Assembly (NCBI RefSeq): GCF_028389875.1
Contig: NC_084663.1
Coordinates: forward strand, 99,065,190 to 99,129,189
Source: Rhea pennata
Taxonomy: Eukaryota; Chordata; Aves; Rheiformes; Rheidae
Length of the DNA: 64,000 bases
Reading direction: 5' to 3'
A program made the position numbers and the translations under genes. Every line of letters begins with the position of its first letter. Position 1 is the first letter of the stretch. This document shows positions 17,267 to 41,030 of the stretch, piece after piece. The notes under the pieces are model-generated. The model did not search any database, was not told the origin of the DNA, and saw only the letters and a list, made by a program, of their open reading frames with translations.

Positions 17267-17825
17267 GCTGTATGGTAGCATAGATGCTTGAAGTCTGCAC
17301 CTGACTGCCTTTCGTGAGTAGTGGAAACCCTGTTCTTAGAAAGGTGATGCCAGGGTTGTGACTATCACAGTAAGAACCAGAGCTTTAACTGCTGTTCCTT
17401 AGCTCTGTTTTGTAAATACACGTGTTTTTATTAATGCTGCATTTGCACAGATAGTTATAATGTGAAGAGAGTGCTGCTGTTTGCTTTAAAATCTCTCCTT
17501 CACCACTTACACCTTTTTTTTTTTTTTTTCACAAGCTTCCTACACTGTTTTGTAATGAAATGCTTACCTTTCTTATTTCGTGCCAGTGGTTCATTTTGTT
17601 ACTACTTGGCCTGTACAATACAACTTAATTTTGTCATTTCTTTGACACCTTTACTGTATTGGACTTTATGCTCTAACATTATTGTTTTATTTCTGAAACC
17701 TTTCTGTGCAAGTCAAATTACAATCTAAGTGTTCAGCGAAGTTACTGTCATTAGAAATAGAGTAAATAAACATGAAGCATAATAAATAGATTTCAAATAA
17801 AATGATGGTAGTGTCCTTAAATAGT
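17267..17825 (+). other. ABHD10: ABHD10 3' untranslated region
   Basis: This is a 3'UTR of roughly 550 bases. A cluster of AATAAA signals lies at about 17764-17801 (taaataaa, aataaata, caaataaaat), so cleavage is placed near 17815-17825. The exact end is inferred. Confidence 0.7.
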
Positions 17826-20800
17826 GTTAAAATTGTAAAAGAAAAAAAAAAGGCTTGTGAAGCCCTGATGGTGTGCTTGGAGTGCTGGTTAAGGAATCAG
17901 TTATTTTGGATTTGTTTAGAGTAAATCAAGACGAAGTTTTACAGAGATGAATAACCATAGGCCTGTTACGGGACTACCCACATGCCACGTGTAGGAATCC
18001 CAATGCTACTGTCTTAAGAGCCTGAGCATTCAGTGTCTTGAAGTGCATAGAATCCCATAAGTAGGATTTATGTCCCCTTTTCCAGGCTACCTTTGTATAA
18101 CATTTCATTTGTGAGACTACTTATTAAGGGAATAATACGTAATCTTGGCGTAAAGCAAACTGAAGTTGCATCAATATTGTGACCCATTTACTTCTGTGAT
18201 AATTGCTTAAAAGTGAGGATTATAAGACCGTACATCCTCATTGCCTCTCTTCTATGTATAGATTATCAGGAACAGCGTCTTCTGGAGTTAACTTGCGGTC
18301 TGCAGTTGTAAACGTGAACAACTTTTAACTGAAACGTAGAGGTAACTATTAGATAGTCCTTGTAATATAAGTTACTTAGAATTTAATAGTATATGCATTT
18401 AATTACAAATGTGACTATTACCTGTCCTTTGTCCAGAAGTAAGATGTCATTCACACATTTGGAACAGAGATCAGAGCTTAGATGAGAGGTTGGAATCAGT
18501 TCCGTTTGCCTTGATATGAAACCTCAGTAAGAAACATTTAGTAGTTTCTATTTTAAATAGTAGGTGGCATCCCTATTGATACCCAGAAGACTAAGGCTTC
18601 TCGGGGCAAGGTATTTCTATAGGATTTGTCTTTTTCAGTGTTAGCATTCTCAGTAGAAGCTCATCGTACAGAGCCTTACTGAGGAACTCATTTAATAAAT
18701 AATAATAATAATAAAAAAAATCTAAATTTCAGATGATTTGTTTGGAGTAGGATTTTAGTTAGGCTTCAACACAGGAGGGAGGGGGTGGCTTTGATGTGAA
18801 ACTTTATGATCCTGGTAGGAGGATATAAGAGATGGCTCTAGCTCAAAAGAGACCTATAGTAAGGTTATAGTATAGGTGTGACCCTTCTTATTTAAGGGGA
18901 CTACGTCCATAATTCAATTCATTTAGCTCAGGAATATCTGTCTTAGGAATTGCATCATTCCATGGAATGTTTTCCAAGTATTTCTGTCCTCTGTATACTC
19001 TGTGTCTACTTCTGAAGGGAGTAGACATTTCTACCAGCATGAGTATGCAATTCATTACTTTCTTAAGCTTTGAAGACTTGTAAATACATAACATTGAGGA
19101 AAAATGAATAAGATGGTTTATGAAAATTGCTCACGCACTTCTATTCTTGAAGGTTGAGTTGTGTTCACCTATATGTATTTCTAACAGTTACCTTCTTTAT
19201 ATGCATTCATACGACTGTTACATCTAATACAACCTGAAAAATAGATTTGTGAGAGTTCTAAAGGGACAGTCAAATCAAAATTAAGTTACTTTAAAACTTT
19301 TTGCTGTTCACTTACCTATGGAAACTTCTTTTTTTGATTCACTTGTCATAGCTATTAGATTACTTTGTCTCTTAAAGGAAGAAATAGATAAAGCAGATTG
19401 CAGTAGTCCAGAATTACTTCAATTTAATTAAGGCACAATGTGTTTTCTTTCACATTTATTAAAGAAGTTATTTCAGTAGCTGTAAAGTTCTGAGTGCTTT
19501 TTTTTGTTTGTTTTTTGTTTTTTGTTTTTTTTTTTCCTGAATGGACCTTGTCCCTATATACAACCAGTTGAATGTATGTATGCTGTTTGGTTTAGCAGTT
19601 TGGCAAAGTCTTTATATCTCTGCATAGAGATTCCCTTGGAAGAATCACACTGTATTCCTTCCAAGGTTCACCTTGACCTTTATCAAGCAATTTATATCTC
19701 ATGGGTAAAGTCTTTTTGTTGCAGTGCCTTAGAGCAAGATAAGTGAAAACAAAGATGTAAGAGGAGGAGTTGTTTTCGGTTTTGTTTTGGTTTTTAATTC
19801 TGTTTTGATATCATCTGGGTAGTCCATCAAGAGGTAGACCTCATGTAGGTAGACCTTTTCCTCTGAATTTGCCGCAGTAATTCCATCGGTATTGCTCTTG
19901 CGGGCGTAGCATTTTCTGCATGTTCGTGCTGGAATGTACCAGCGTGTTGGTTACTGCAGCTGGACATGTGCCGATGCCTGAAAGAAGGGCTGTGTGATAA
20001 CCAGTGTCCTCCGCTGCATTCTCTGCTCCTGTGTCGGTGGTGCCACAGCTGTACTGCTAGCTGCAGCAGCAGAAACTGAAGAAAAACAGCTAATGGCGCA
20101 GCTTTCCCGCTGTAGCATCTCTGAAACCAGAGATATTTACCAACCACTCATAACTAGCTCTTGGTTTATCAGGGAGTCTTGACAGTCTCTAATGTCATAT
20201 TCACATGTTAAGGTGTCATTTGTATTATACTTGGTAGCATGTTTTGCCTTGGGAGGTAGTGCCTGTAGCATCTCTGTCATCTTTGCTGGTAGATGCCTAG
20301 ATAGTGAATTACTTTTAATGTTAGTCATGGTTTAAAAAACTATTTCTCTTTTGTAGAAATTCCACATTAAACTAATGTGTTACATCTCTAGAAGGAAAGC
20401 TTTGCATGGTGCAGATTTTTGGAATCCTTTCTAATGGAGTCTTAGGTTCCTTTTTTTATTTTTTTTTCCCCCCTGTGGACGGCTGATTTGCTGCCAAGTA
20501 CAAAGTATATTTTACGAAAGTGTAACATACATCTCTTCAACAGTATGCTGGATTTGCACAAAATGACCTGAGTCTTCTCCACTTCCAAATGTGCCGACTC
20601 GTATGTTGTGGTGTTTGGAGGGTTTTTTTTTCTTTAAATTTCTTAGTCTACACTTAGTTATTTTCAGTAATTCTCTTTACTTAACCTAGTATTACTGTCT
20701 TTCACTTCTTACAGGACTGAAATGTTGTACGGATGTGTCAGGGCAGGGAGTGTTGTCACAGCACAAGGAAGCTCTGGGCGCTGACAGAGGAATTCAGCTG

Positions 20801-23800
20801 CTAGTGTAGTTACTTTTTGATCAAACAATACTAGTTGAATAAGCACTTAGAGATTATTTTATTTATTTATAATAATTAAATTACATAACATGAATTCCTG
20901 CCAAGGAGCTTTACCAGCTCGCCTCAACTGTCCATAGTCCTTATCCAGTGATGCTTTTGTTTCAGATCTGCTGCAAAATATTTGAAACTACTTGAAACCT
21001 AACTTGTGAAGCAAACTTTAAATCTGCGTACTAAAAAACCCACCAAAATGGTGAGAAATGCTTTCTAGGTTTCAGGAACTACTCTGCAGGGGACCAGTGT
21101 GTATTGAAAGGATCCGTAAAACTTACTAACCTTCTTTACTGGTTACTTTTCCACTGATTTTTTCCTGGTAAGCAAATGCTCTTCTTCTGTGTCACAGTTT
21201 TCTATAAATTTTTATCTTTTCATATATTCCACTTGTTTTGACTTTTCTGTTGTTTGGCTTAGTATTACATGCAGCAGCCTTTTTTGAGTTAACTGGTTTC
21301 ATGTGCTTTCTGTTCAAGCCAGTTTATTTTCTCTTACTTTAACATTAAATATAAACAAAACACTGTTCACAAAAAGACTCCTCGTTGGATAGGCCTCAGA
21401 GGAGCTGCCTCCTGCTGTTTCATTTTTATGTTAATTTTTGATTAAGTGCTTTCTCTTGGACACGTTGTTTATTCATTGGGGCTGAGATTGATGGTACCAT
21501 ACTTTTTATATCAAGTGAAAAGATGTCTAGAGAGAAACTCCCAACCCGCTCTGATGTTTGGAGCACTAGAGTCATACTGCAATACCCAGTTCCCTCAGTG
21601 AACCAGTGCCTTGGTCAAAGTGACAGCATTGGTTCTGGGCTTGTGACTCCTCTTCATCTCCTTCCCCCTAAAAAATAAGAAAGGAAAATAATGGCCTGAG
21701 GAATAATGAGACATGAACCTCCTTGATTAAGTGTTACTCAATTGTGCTATTACAAATAGGCAGGTTTATATCGCACTGCAGAATCATTTAAAAAAAAATT
21801 TAAAAGATTGCAAAAAAAAAATTATGATGAAAATACTCAAAAATAAAGGCTTCCCTGGAAAAAGGATTTTGCATTTGAACTCTCTCTTAAGATGAGCAAT
21901 CCCTGCCTTGAGCTGCAGTACAACTTCAGTCAGGTTTGGAGAAACGTAGAATTTCAATAACGCTTTGTGAAAATCAACAGCTGTGTGAAGAACACATATC
22001 CAAACGCCCTGTTTTCCCCTCTGCCGTTGTACTCAAGCCCTGCACAAAGAGGAAAGGCAAAACAAACTCGGATCTTATATTTAATAGCAGGCAGCTTGCT
22101 GCATACATACTTCTAAGGCCACTGTGCATATTGCTTTTTCTCTGCCAGGTGTTTTCAGTGGGATGGGATTACTGTAAGAGTTGGGAAGTTTGGGAAGAAG
22201 GGCTAGAGATGAAGGACAAAAGTACACAGATCACAGATTTACTGCTTGCAGGTCAGTTTGTGTGGTTCAAATTGATTTTGTTGCTATAGGACCTCATCTT
22301 GTTTTGATACATACTTGACTAGAAGAATGATAAAAGTTTCAGCCTAGGACACATTACACACGGTTAAATTACAGGACCTATTACAGTGTAGTTGAAGGCT
22401 TGACCTCATATTTCTGTTTCCAGTCTTGCATAGGTATGCGATATGGTCCAACACTTCAAGCTCGCTAAAGAGAAATGGGCACCCTCCATATAACGCAGTA
22501 ACTGTAGCTTCTGATCTGGTTATGGGTGAGGAATAGACATGTTCTCAGCCCACCACAGGGTCTGGTCTTGTGTTTGGCAAATGACTTAGCTAGCTCTGCA
22601 TTTATATTTGGAACAAAAATCAAATGACAGCTGCTAAAACTTCCAGTCATTTGGTTCTGAAACTAAAATACGGATTTGAAGTGCTCTTAGATTGGTATAT
22701 AGAAGGTTGTGTTCTTTCTGCACCTTCTGACCTGCACCAAGTTATCTGTTCACCTCCCACGCAGCAATGTGAGAAGGTCACTGCTGCCTGTCAGGGTGGA
22801 AGCAGGCGCCTGGGGCTCTGGCAAAGGCATGCTGAACAGCAGCTCGCTTGAAGGCTGGAGCGGCATAAATGGTCTGCCCAGGCTTTGGGCCTGGAAAAGC
22901 AATCCCTGAAGGACAGAGGCTGCCTGGAATGAGGTCTGGGCCAAAGGAGTGCTGTCCTTTGCTGAATATGAATCATAAGATACTTGCTTAAGTTAGCTAG
23001 TGTTTCCTGTCCTTGACATGCTCTACTTTTTGTATTTTACATCTGCATTTTAAATTAATGGGGAAGTCAGGACTCTTAAAATCACTGCTGACATTGTCTT
23101 CTGCTTCTGATGCCTCTGTAGCCTAATTTGCACTGTTAAAAAGATGACAATGTTTTAACAGCTTTTTCCCCCCACCTCTAATCTGACTACTTCTCTTGCA
23201 TACAGCACCCCCAGATATCTTATGACAAAGCAGGGCCATGAATAAAACCAAGAGTCTGCATAGCACTTCTCTGGCCTTGAAGCTCTCCGAGAAGGCCCTC
23301 CGCTTGCTCTGAGCTCTTACGGATCCTTGGCACCCTACCTGCAATTCCAGAAGGTGCTACATCAGCCCGTCGGAGCACATGCAGCGAGCATCTTTGAACA
23401 GTCCTTATGAAAAGTTTCCTTGTGAAGGGAAGTGCTGTAGGTGCTTTGGAAACTATCCTGAAAGATTTTTTTACCTACTTGGGAAAGGTCCATTATTGCA
23501 CAGCCTAGACTTAGATAGCTTCATCGGAAGGGAGCTGACCCAGCGTGCTTCAAAAGAGAGCACATTGAAAGTCCAGATTCTTTCTGTGGGGTGAATTGTT
23601 GAGCAGTAAATCTGAAAAAAGCTGAGGGTTGCTTTGTGGAAGGAGTTTTACTTTTCCCTCTTTATTCTAGTTAGAAACCATTGAAAACTATCAAATTACC
23701 CTGGATGTAAACATAGGTAGTGAGCAAATTAATGTTGGTTTTGTTGTTGTTGACAGCATTTGTTTATGTATTTACAAAGATTTTTAAGCCTATAAGTGAT

Positions 23801-24800
23801 ATTGTGATTATTTATGTTACTTGAGGCGTAGCATGAGCCATAGGATGTAGACGGATTAAATCTTGCTTCAGGACCCCAAGTTTCATCTCTGTTTTACATT
23901 TTTCTTTATAAGTATTATATTTTTATTTGTAAATTCCAATCTTGGGTTCCCAAGAAAGTTAAAATAGGACAGAAACCCTCAGAAGCAGTTGCAATGTTGT
24001 AACGGCTAAGGACCTTCGCTGCCGAAAACCTGCGCCTCGCTCTACGTCACCTCTCTGGCCATTACTGTTGCACCTCCTGCCTCTGCACAGCCGAGCTCTT
24101 TGGTCGCAGTGTTTTGCACAGAGCTGGTGCCCACCAGCTTATCTCCTGTTTCTCTCTGCGTTTTTTGGGGTTTTTTTCTTTTCTCTTTTTAAAGCTGATG
24201 GTTCGTATGACAGAACGCTGCTGCAAAGCACTTTTCTGCATGTGCTGTCGCTTTGGCTACGCTGAGATGTGGGTTTTGCCTGCTTCCAGATAGATGGCCT
24301 TCCGGGAGATTTTTTTTTTTTTTTTTAATCTTTGCTGTTTACTAATCACAAGTTGCATAAGTTGGAATCTTACTAGGGATTCTAGAGGATACTAGATACT
24401 AGAGGAGTTTGGGAATTTTTTGGTGATTACTGATAACACGCTGAATAGTTCAGTGCTGAGAACATATCCTTGTACAAGCAGAATGAAAATATACCTGCTC
24501 CTTGGTGATTTCTCAATTACAGTCACAATAAGAGACCTCCTAGTTAGCCAGCTTTCGTCTGTTTAATGTCTCATGTTGTTTGGTTCCCTAATTAACATGT
24601 CATGTGGTAGCCAAGTCTAATGTATTACAGAGCTTTTAGTAAATTGCATTAATACTATTGCTTTTGAAATCAAAATTATTCTATTGTTTTTCCTGGGGCT
24701 GAAGTCACAATAGCAGCCTTACAATTTGATTACTCCTACTTTGAAAATATTGGTACAAGACTGGCATTTTTCCAAACCTCTGCAACTTTCCCAGGTTTCA
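17826..24800. other. ABHD10-TAGLN3 intergenic interval, proximal part
   Basis: This is about 7 kb with no recognised gene. It holds simple repeats such as (AAT)n at 18693-18720 and T-runs near 19500-19535, 20451-20467 and 24311-24327. A GC-richer patch with open frames on both strands lies at 19827-20180. I found no tRNA, microRNA or transposon that I could name. Confidence 0.7.
18693..18720. repeat. (AAT)n microsatellite followed by A-run
   Basis: A short run of AAT triplets followed by eight A residues lies in intergenic DNA downstream of ABHD10. Confidence 0.85.
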
Positions 24801-24829
24801 AAGCCACATTAAAAATCGGTATCGATGGA

Positions 24830-25385
24830 CAAGATGGCTTTCACTGTGCGGAGCGATCCAATGAGAACAGGTTGCGTAGCCAGCGTCAGGCGGGAAGGGG
24901 GAGACTTCTGCTGCGCTGCTTGCGGGAGTTAAATTACTCGCCCCTGCCCCCAAGTCAGCGAGTGAGCTGGAGGCTGACACGAAGGTGCAGCACAGCTCTC
25001 GTGAAATCCCCCTGCAAGGGAGCACTGAGCAACCTGACGTGACCGGAAACGGCCAGGCGACCCCGAGAGCTCCCCTTTAAAGGGAAGAATGCAAAAAGAT
25101 GTGGCAGTACAAAACAGAGTTCCCTCTTCTCTGTGGCACCTTGCAGAGAGGAAGGCCTTGCCCTTAGCCGCTGCCTGCCCGGGCAGGCCAAACCCCGGGG
25201 CCGCTTTTTACTGCTGCCACTGGGGTTCGTGCGTCCTCCCGTCCCGTCCCGGGCTGGGCCGGGCCCTTTGCTCCCGCGCGCCGAGGCTGGTCCGTCTGCT
25301 GTGCCTCTAATGGCGCGTTCTGCCGGGCGGAAAGCGCTCGAGCGATGGCCTCGCCGCCCAGCACGCCGAGTTATGTAATCCAATG
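24830..25385. promoter_or_regulatory. TAGLN3: CpG island upstream of TAGLN3, candidate promoter
   Basis: This block is clearly richer in GC and CpG than its surroundings (for example gcggagcgatcc, gcgcgccgag, gggcggaaagcgctcgagcg). It lies about 2 kb upstream of the TAGLN3 start codon and contains a palindromic ctttaaag motif near 25074. TAGLN3 in mammals has a non-coding first exon, so this island is the best candidate for its promoter and exon 1. Strand and start site are not shown by sequence alone. An open 142-codon frame on the minus strand is attributable to high GC. Confidence 0.5.
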
Positions 25386-37581
<12,196 letters not shown>

Positions 37582-37990
37582 AAGCATCTGCCTGTAGAGA
37601 AAACACTCCTTCTGCAGCATGGTCTGATTAAGAGAAAAAAAAAATGCAGCTCATTAGTTCCTTTTCTGCCTGTTTTTTTAATAGTTAGTGTGCTCTAAGA
37701 TTTGGCATATTTTTGTTTTGGTTTGTTTTGGTTTGGTTTTGCAGCCGCAACTGTTCATCTAGGAACACGGGTTTTTGTGGTGGTGTGTGTCAGTTCACAG
37801 CACGTGTGCACTGCTGCCTCCTCTTTCACTTCTGAACTATGCAAAGACAATTATTCTGTATTAATTTATTTGCAAACTGTTATCTTCCATATTTGTCTCA
37901 CACCACTCATATCTCAACCAGTAACCTCGTTCTTCAATTCAGTGATGATATTGTTTGACCTAAGAATAAAGATAATTAAAACTGCCTCTT
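37582..37990 (+). other. TAGLN3: TAGLN3 3' untranslated region
   Basis: A 3'UTR of about 400 bases ends after AATAAA at 37965-37970, with a second ATTAAA at 37975-37980. Cleavage is placed near 37985-37990 by inference. A GGTTTTGTTT-type repeat occurs near 37715-37740. Confidence 0.7.
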
Positions 37991-40439
37991 AGACTCATTC
38001 TTTAAAGGAGATAAATGCAATTAAAACCAACCGACACATGGTACGGTCCTGAGGAGTTAAATGTTTTAATTGATCCATCTTCCTCATCTTTAACCCAGAG
38101 CTTACTTTGAGTGGCTTCTTGCTATCATGTTTACAGTCTGTGTTATGTACTTAATTTAACATTTGTCAAAGGCACACCCAAATTTTCCTAAAAAGAGAAA
38201 AGATCTATTATCCTGAGTCTGATTTGTGTGGTTTCACCCAATTTTGCTCAGATTTGATGACACTTTGCAAAAGATTAATTTTTCTGAATGCAATGCAAAC
38301 CTTATGTCTTCATCATTAAAGCAGAATCCATGAAACAGAAGTGAGAACGGGTTTTGCCTTGTGATAGTTGATACCATGTCAGGCAAATTGCTGCAAATCA
38401 AGGTGTTCTAAATGCAAAGAAAGAAATAAATGTGCCAGAATGTTTCTGACTTTAAACACCCCTACAGTTCAAGTCTGAAGAATTTGTTATGCTTATCAGT
38501 GTGTGTTTTTGTAAATTTGGTTAGGAGTTCATTTCAGAACAGGTCTCTGGAGAATCAGCAGCGGTATTACCTGATGGCCAAGTCATCTGGCCACAGAAGC
38601 TTGCAAGAGCAGTTCCACCAAGTTAGTGCAGCTTGCATTGCTATGTGGCATATATGCTCAGGGGAATCACATCACTTTCCCTGTAGGCTTTTCCTCCTAT
38701 TAACTATTTGTCAGCTTCACTGGCAAAGCCCAATCACTTCTTTCCTAAAGGCAAGTAGAAATGTGTGATTACCAAACTTTGTGTATTTTTCAGTTCTTAG
38801 GCTTCCAAGAAAACCTAAAAATGTAGTATCTGGGAAGGCAGCAGGTGAAAGGTAGCCTGCTCTGATAGCTAGCTGTTTGCTCACATACATAAGTTGAGGT
38901 GACTTCAGTCCTAGGTCTGAACCCTGCAATGCAAAATGGCAGCCAGTTGTCCACTAAGTAGCCCTGGGAGACTGTGACTCACAGATTGGTGAGGCTTCAG
39001 AAGTTACTACCACTGTTTAAACTGAAGGGATGATTCCCCTAAGTCTGGGTAAGAACCTTCCTCCTTGGAGAAACATGGGAATAATGCCAATCCGCTTCAT
39101 TCAATCCTGGCTGAAGCATAGTGGAGTGCAGGGAGTGGGAAGTGATATAATGGTGATATGATGTGGTTGGGGCTGAGCTGATTTATAGCAGCTGCTGCTG
39201 AAAGGATCAGCCCCACTTGTACCTCCTCTTGCATCTACCAGGTTATCTTGGCCCTTCCGTTGCACTCTTGTCAAACACTTTTTTTAAAGTTGTTCCACCT
39301 TACTATCTGCTTAGGGTTATTTTTTATTACTTTGTGAGGTGAACTAGCTCAGCACGGGATCACATGAGCACTTGAGATGGTACATGGAGGAAAAAGCATC
39401 TAGGGGGAGGAACTCAATTTTCAGCTGTAGTGGGAGGTTAGCTCAATGCAAAGTATAACATGTAACTTCCTCCTGCACGTTACATTAGGGACGCCTTGAA
39501 GAGAATAGCCAGGAGATTGCGATCCTTCTTGCTAAGAGCACATATACTGCTTGAGAACCACCCCCCCACACACACACATCAAAATGCACTAGACAGATAA
39601 GAGCAAGACAAATGTTGGAAATTTCATCTTGGAGAACATGAACATGAAAAGCAGCCATCATCCTTTAATAGAAAGTAGAAAGTCACAGTCGCAGCAGTCA
39701 AAGCAGCTCATGTTAGTAACTGGATGAGAGGAAGAACTCTCTTGTAGTTAAGAGGTCTGAGAGACAGCTTGTTCCTCTGCTGCACACCGTCAAAGCAGGT
39801 GCCAGTCTGCTCTTGGTGACCTGGGTCTCTTGCCTCCATCCAGCTGAAGAATTGTTGTTCACTATGTCCTTCTAGTTGAAAACACCATTTTTGTGTGCCA
39901 CATGGTTACTGCATTCATGGGGTATGTCACTGTTTTTTGCTGCATCCTTGATTGCCACAGCAGAGCGTCACCTGGCCCTCTTCCCTGTCAGATTTCCTTC
40001 CCTGAGCTTGCAGCCAACAAAGGAGACCAGGGAAAATTCAGCAGCAAGACTGAAGCTGGGGATTTTCACCGAGTGGTTGAAGTAGCTAGCACAACCACTT
40101 TGTAGCCAGAAGAAAGGCCTACTGGGCAGAGCAGTGTCTATCCAGCCAGGTGCTCTGGCTCTAGCAGTGGCAGAACCAGAGGCAACGTAGGGAGATCACA
40201 TGAACCCGGCCACCTTCTGTAGGCCCTTTCCTTCATTCTCCAAACAACTTCTGGGATTGCTGTAACCCGGCACATCTCAGGAAAAGAATGGCCATGGCCC
40301 AAGTAAATGTTCTTTCGTTAAAGCTACATTCCCTAATTAAATGTGCTTTCATCAGGTTTTGGCATTCTAGCAGTCTCACTGAAGTTATTGCAGAAAATAT
40401 TGCACAGTAAATACATAGCAAGTTTAACAAGCCGTATTA

Positions 40440-41030
40440 GCAACAGCTAAGCGCAGTAAGAAGGAAAATCTGTAACCTTTGGCTGCACCTTCAGGACCTG
40501 TTTGTGCGGGAATAACAACACCAAAAAAGACAGATATCCAGAATCTTACCTTTGGTAACAGCTCCCCTACTAAGCCCGCAACACAGCCTTTTATTACCTT
40601 AAACCATCAAGTTAATAAAGCTCTTTATTTCTGGCAGGTAGGTGCTCCAAAGTATACTTTAATCAGTGGGTTAACCTTATCCTTCACTATTCCTGTAGTA
40701 CAAGCTTAGAAATATTAACTTTGCAAACACCTTCAAACATACTCCAGTTTATTGATGTCCCTCTATTATAACATCCTTACTACCAAATCTACATACATCT
40801 TAAGCTAAGAAGTAAATTAATATACTACAAGGCTAATCTAGTAACCAACTTTTATCAGAAAGGATTATAGCTTTTCTTACATTAAAGACAAGCTATTGTA
40901 AGCCTACTTCTACTACCTCAAATACATTTATGTGGGTCTCCCAAAAGCCTGATTAATTTCTATTATAACCTTCTGCATTGTTGCTGCTAAAATCCTTAAT
41001 ATACTTTCTAAATATGCTCAAATTGGCAAC
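40440..41030. other. Unassigned strand-asymmetric segment, possible old retroelement
   Basis: The + strand here is unusually low in G relative to C. On the minus strand it contains two closely spaced AATAAA-type hexamers, near 40635 and 40595, followed by a G-rich stretch. That arrangement recalls the end of an LTR or a retroposed transcript. A 77-codon open frame starts at TTG 40479 (+). I cannot match it to any family. Confidence 0.25.

Noticed and set aside
24955-25383. 142-codon minus-strand ORF in the second CpG island
   Set aside because: Low-complexity Arg/Pro/Gly composition from GC-rich DNA; no recognisable family.
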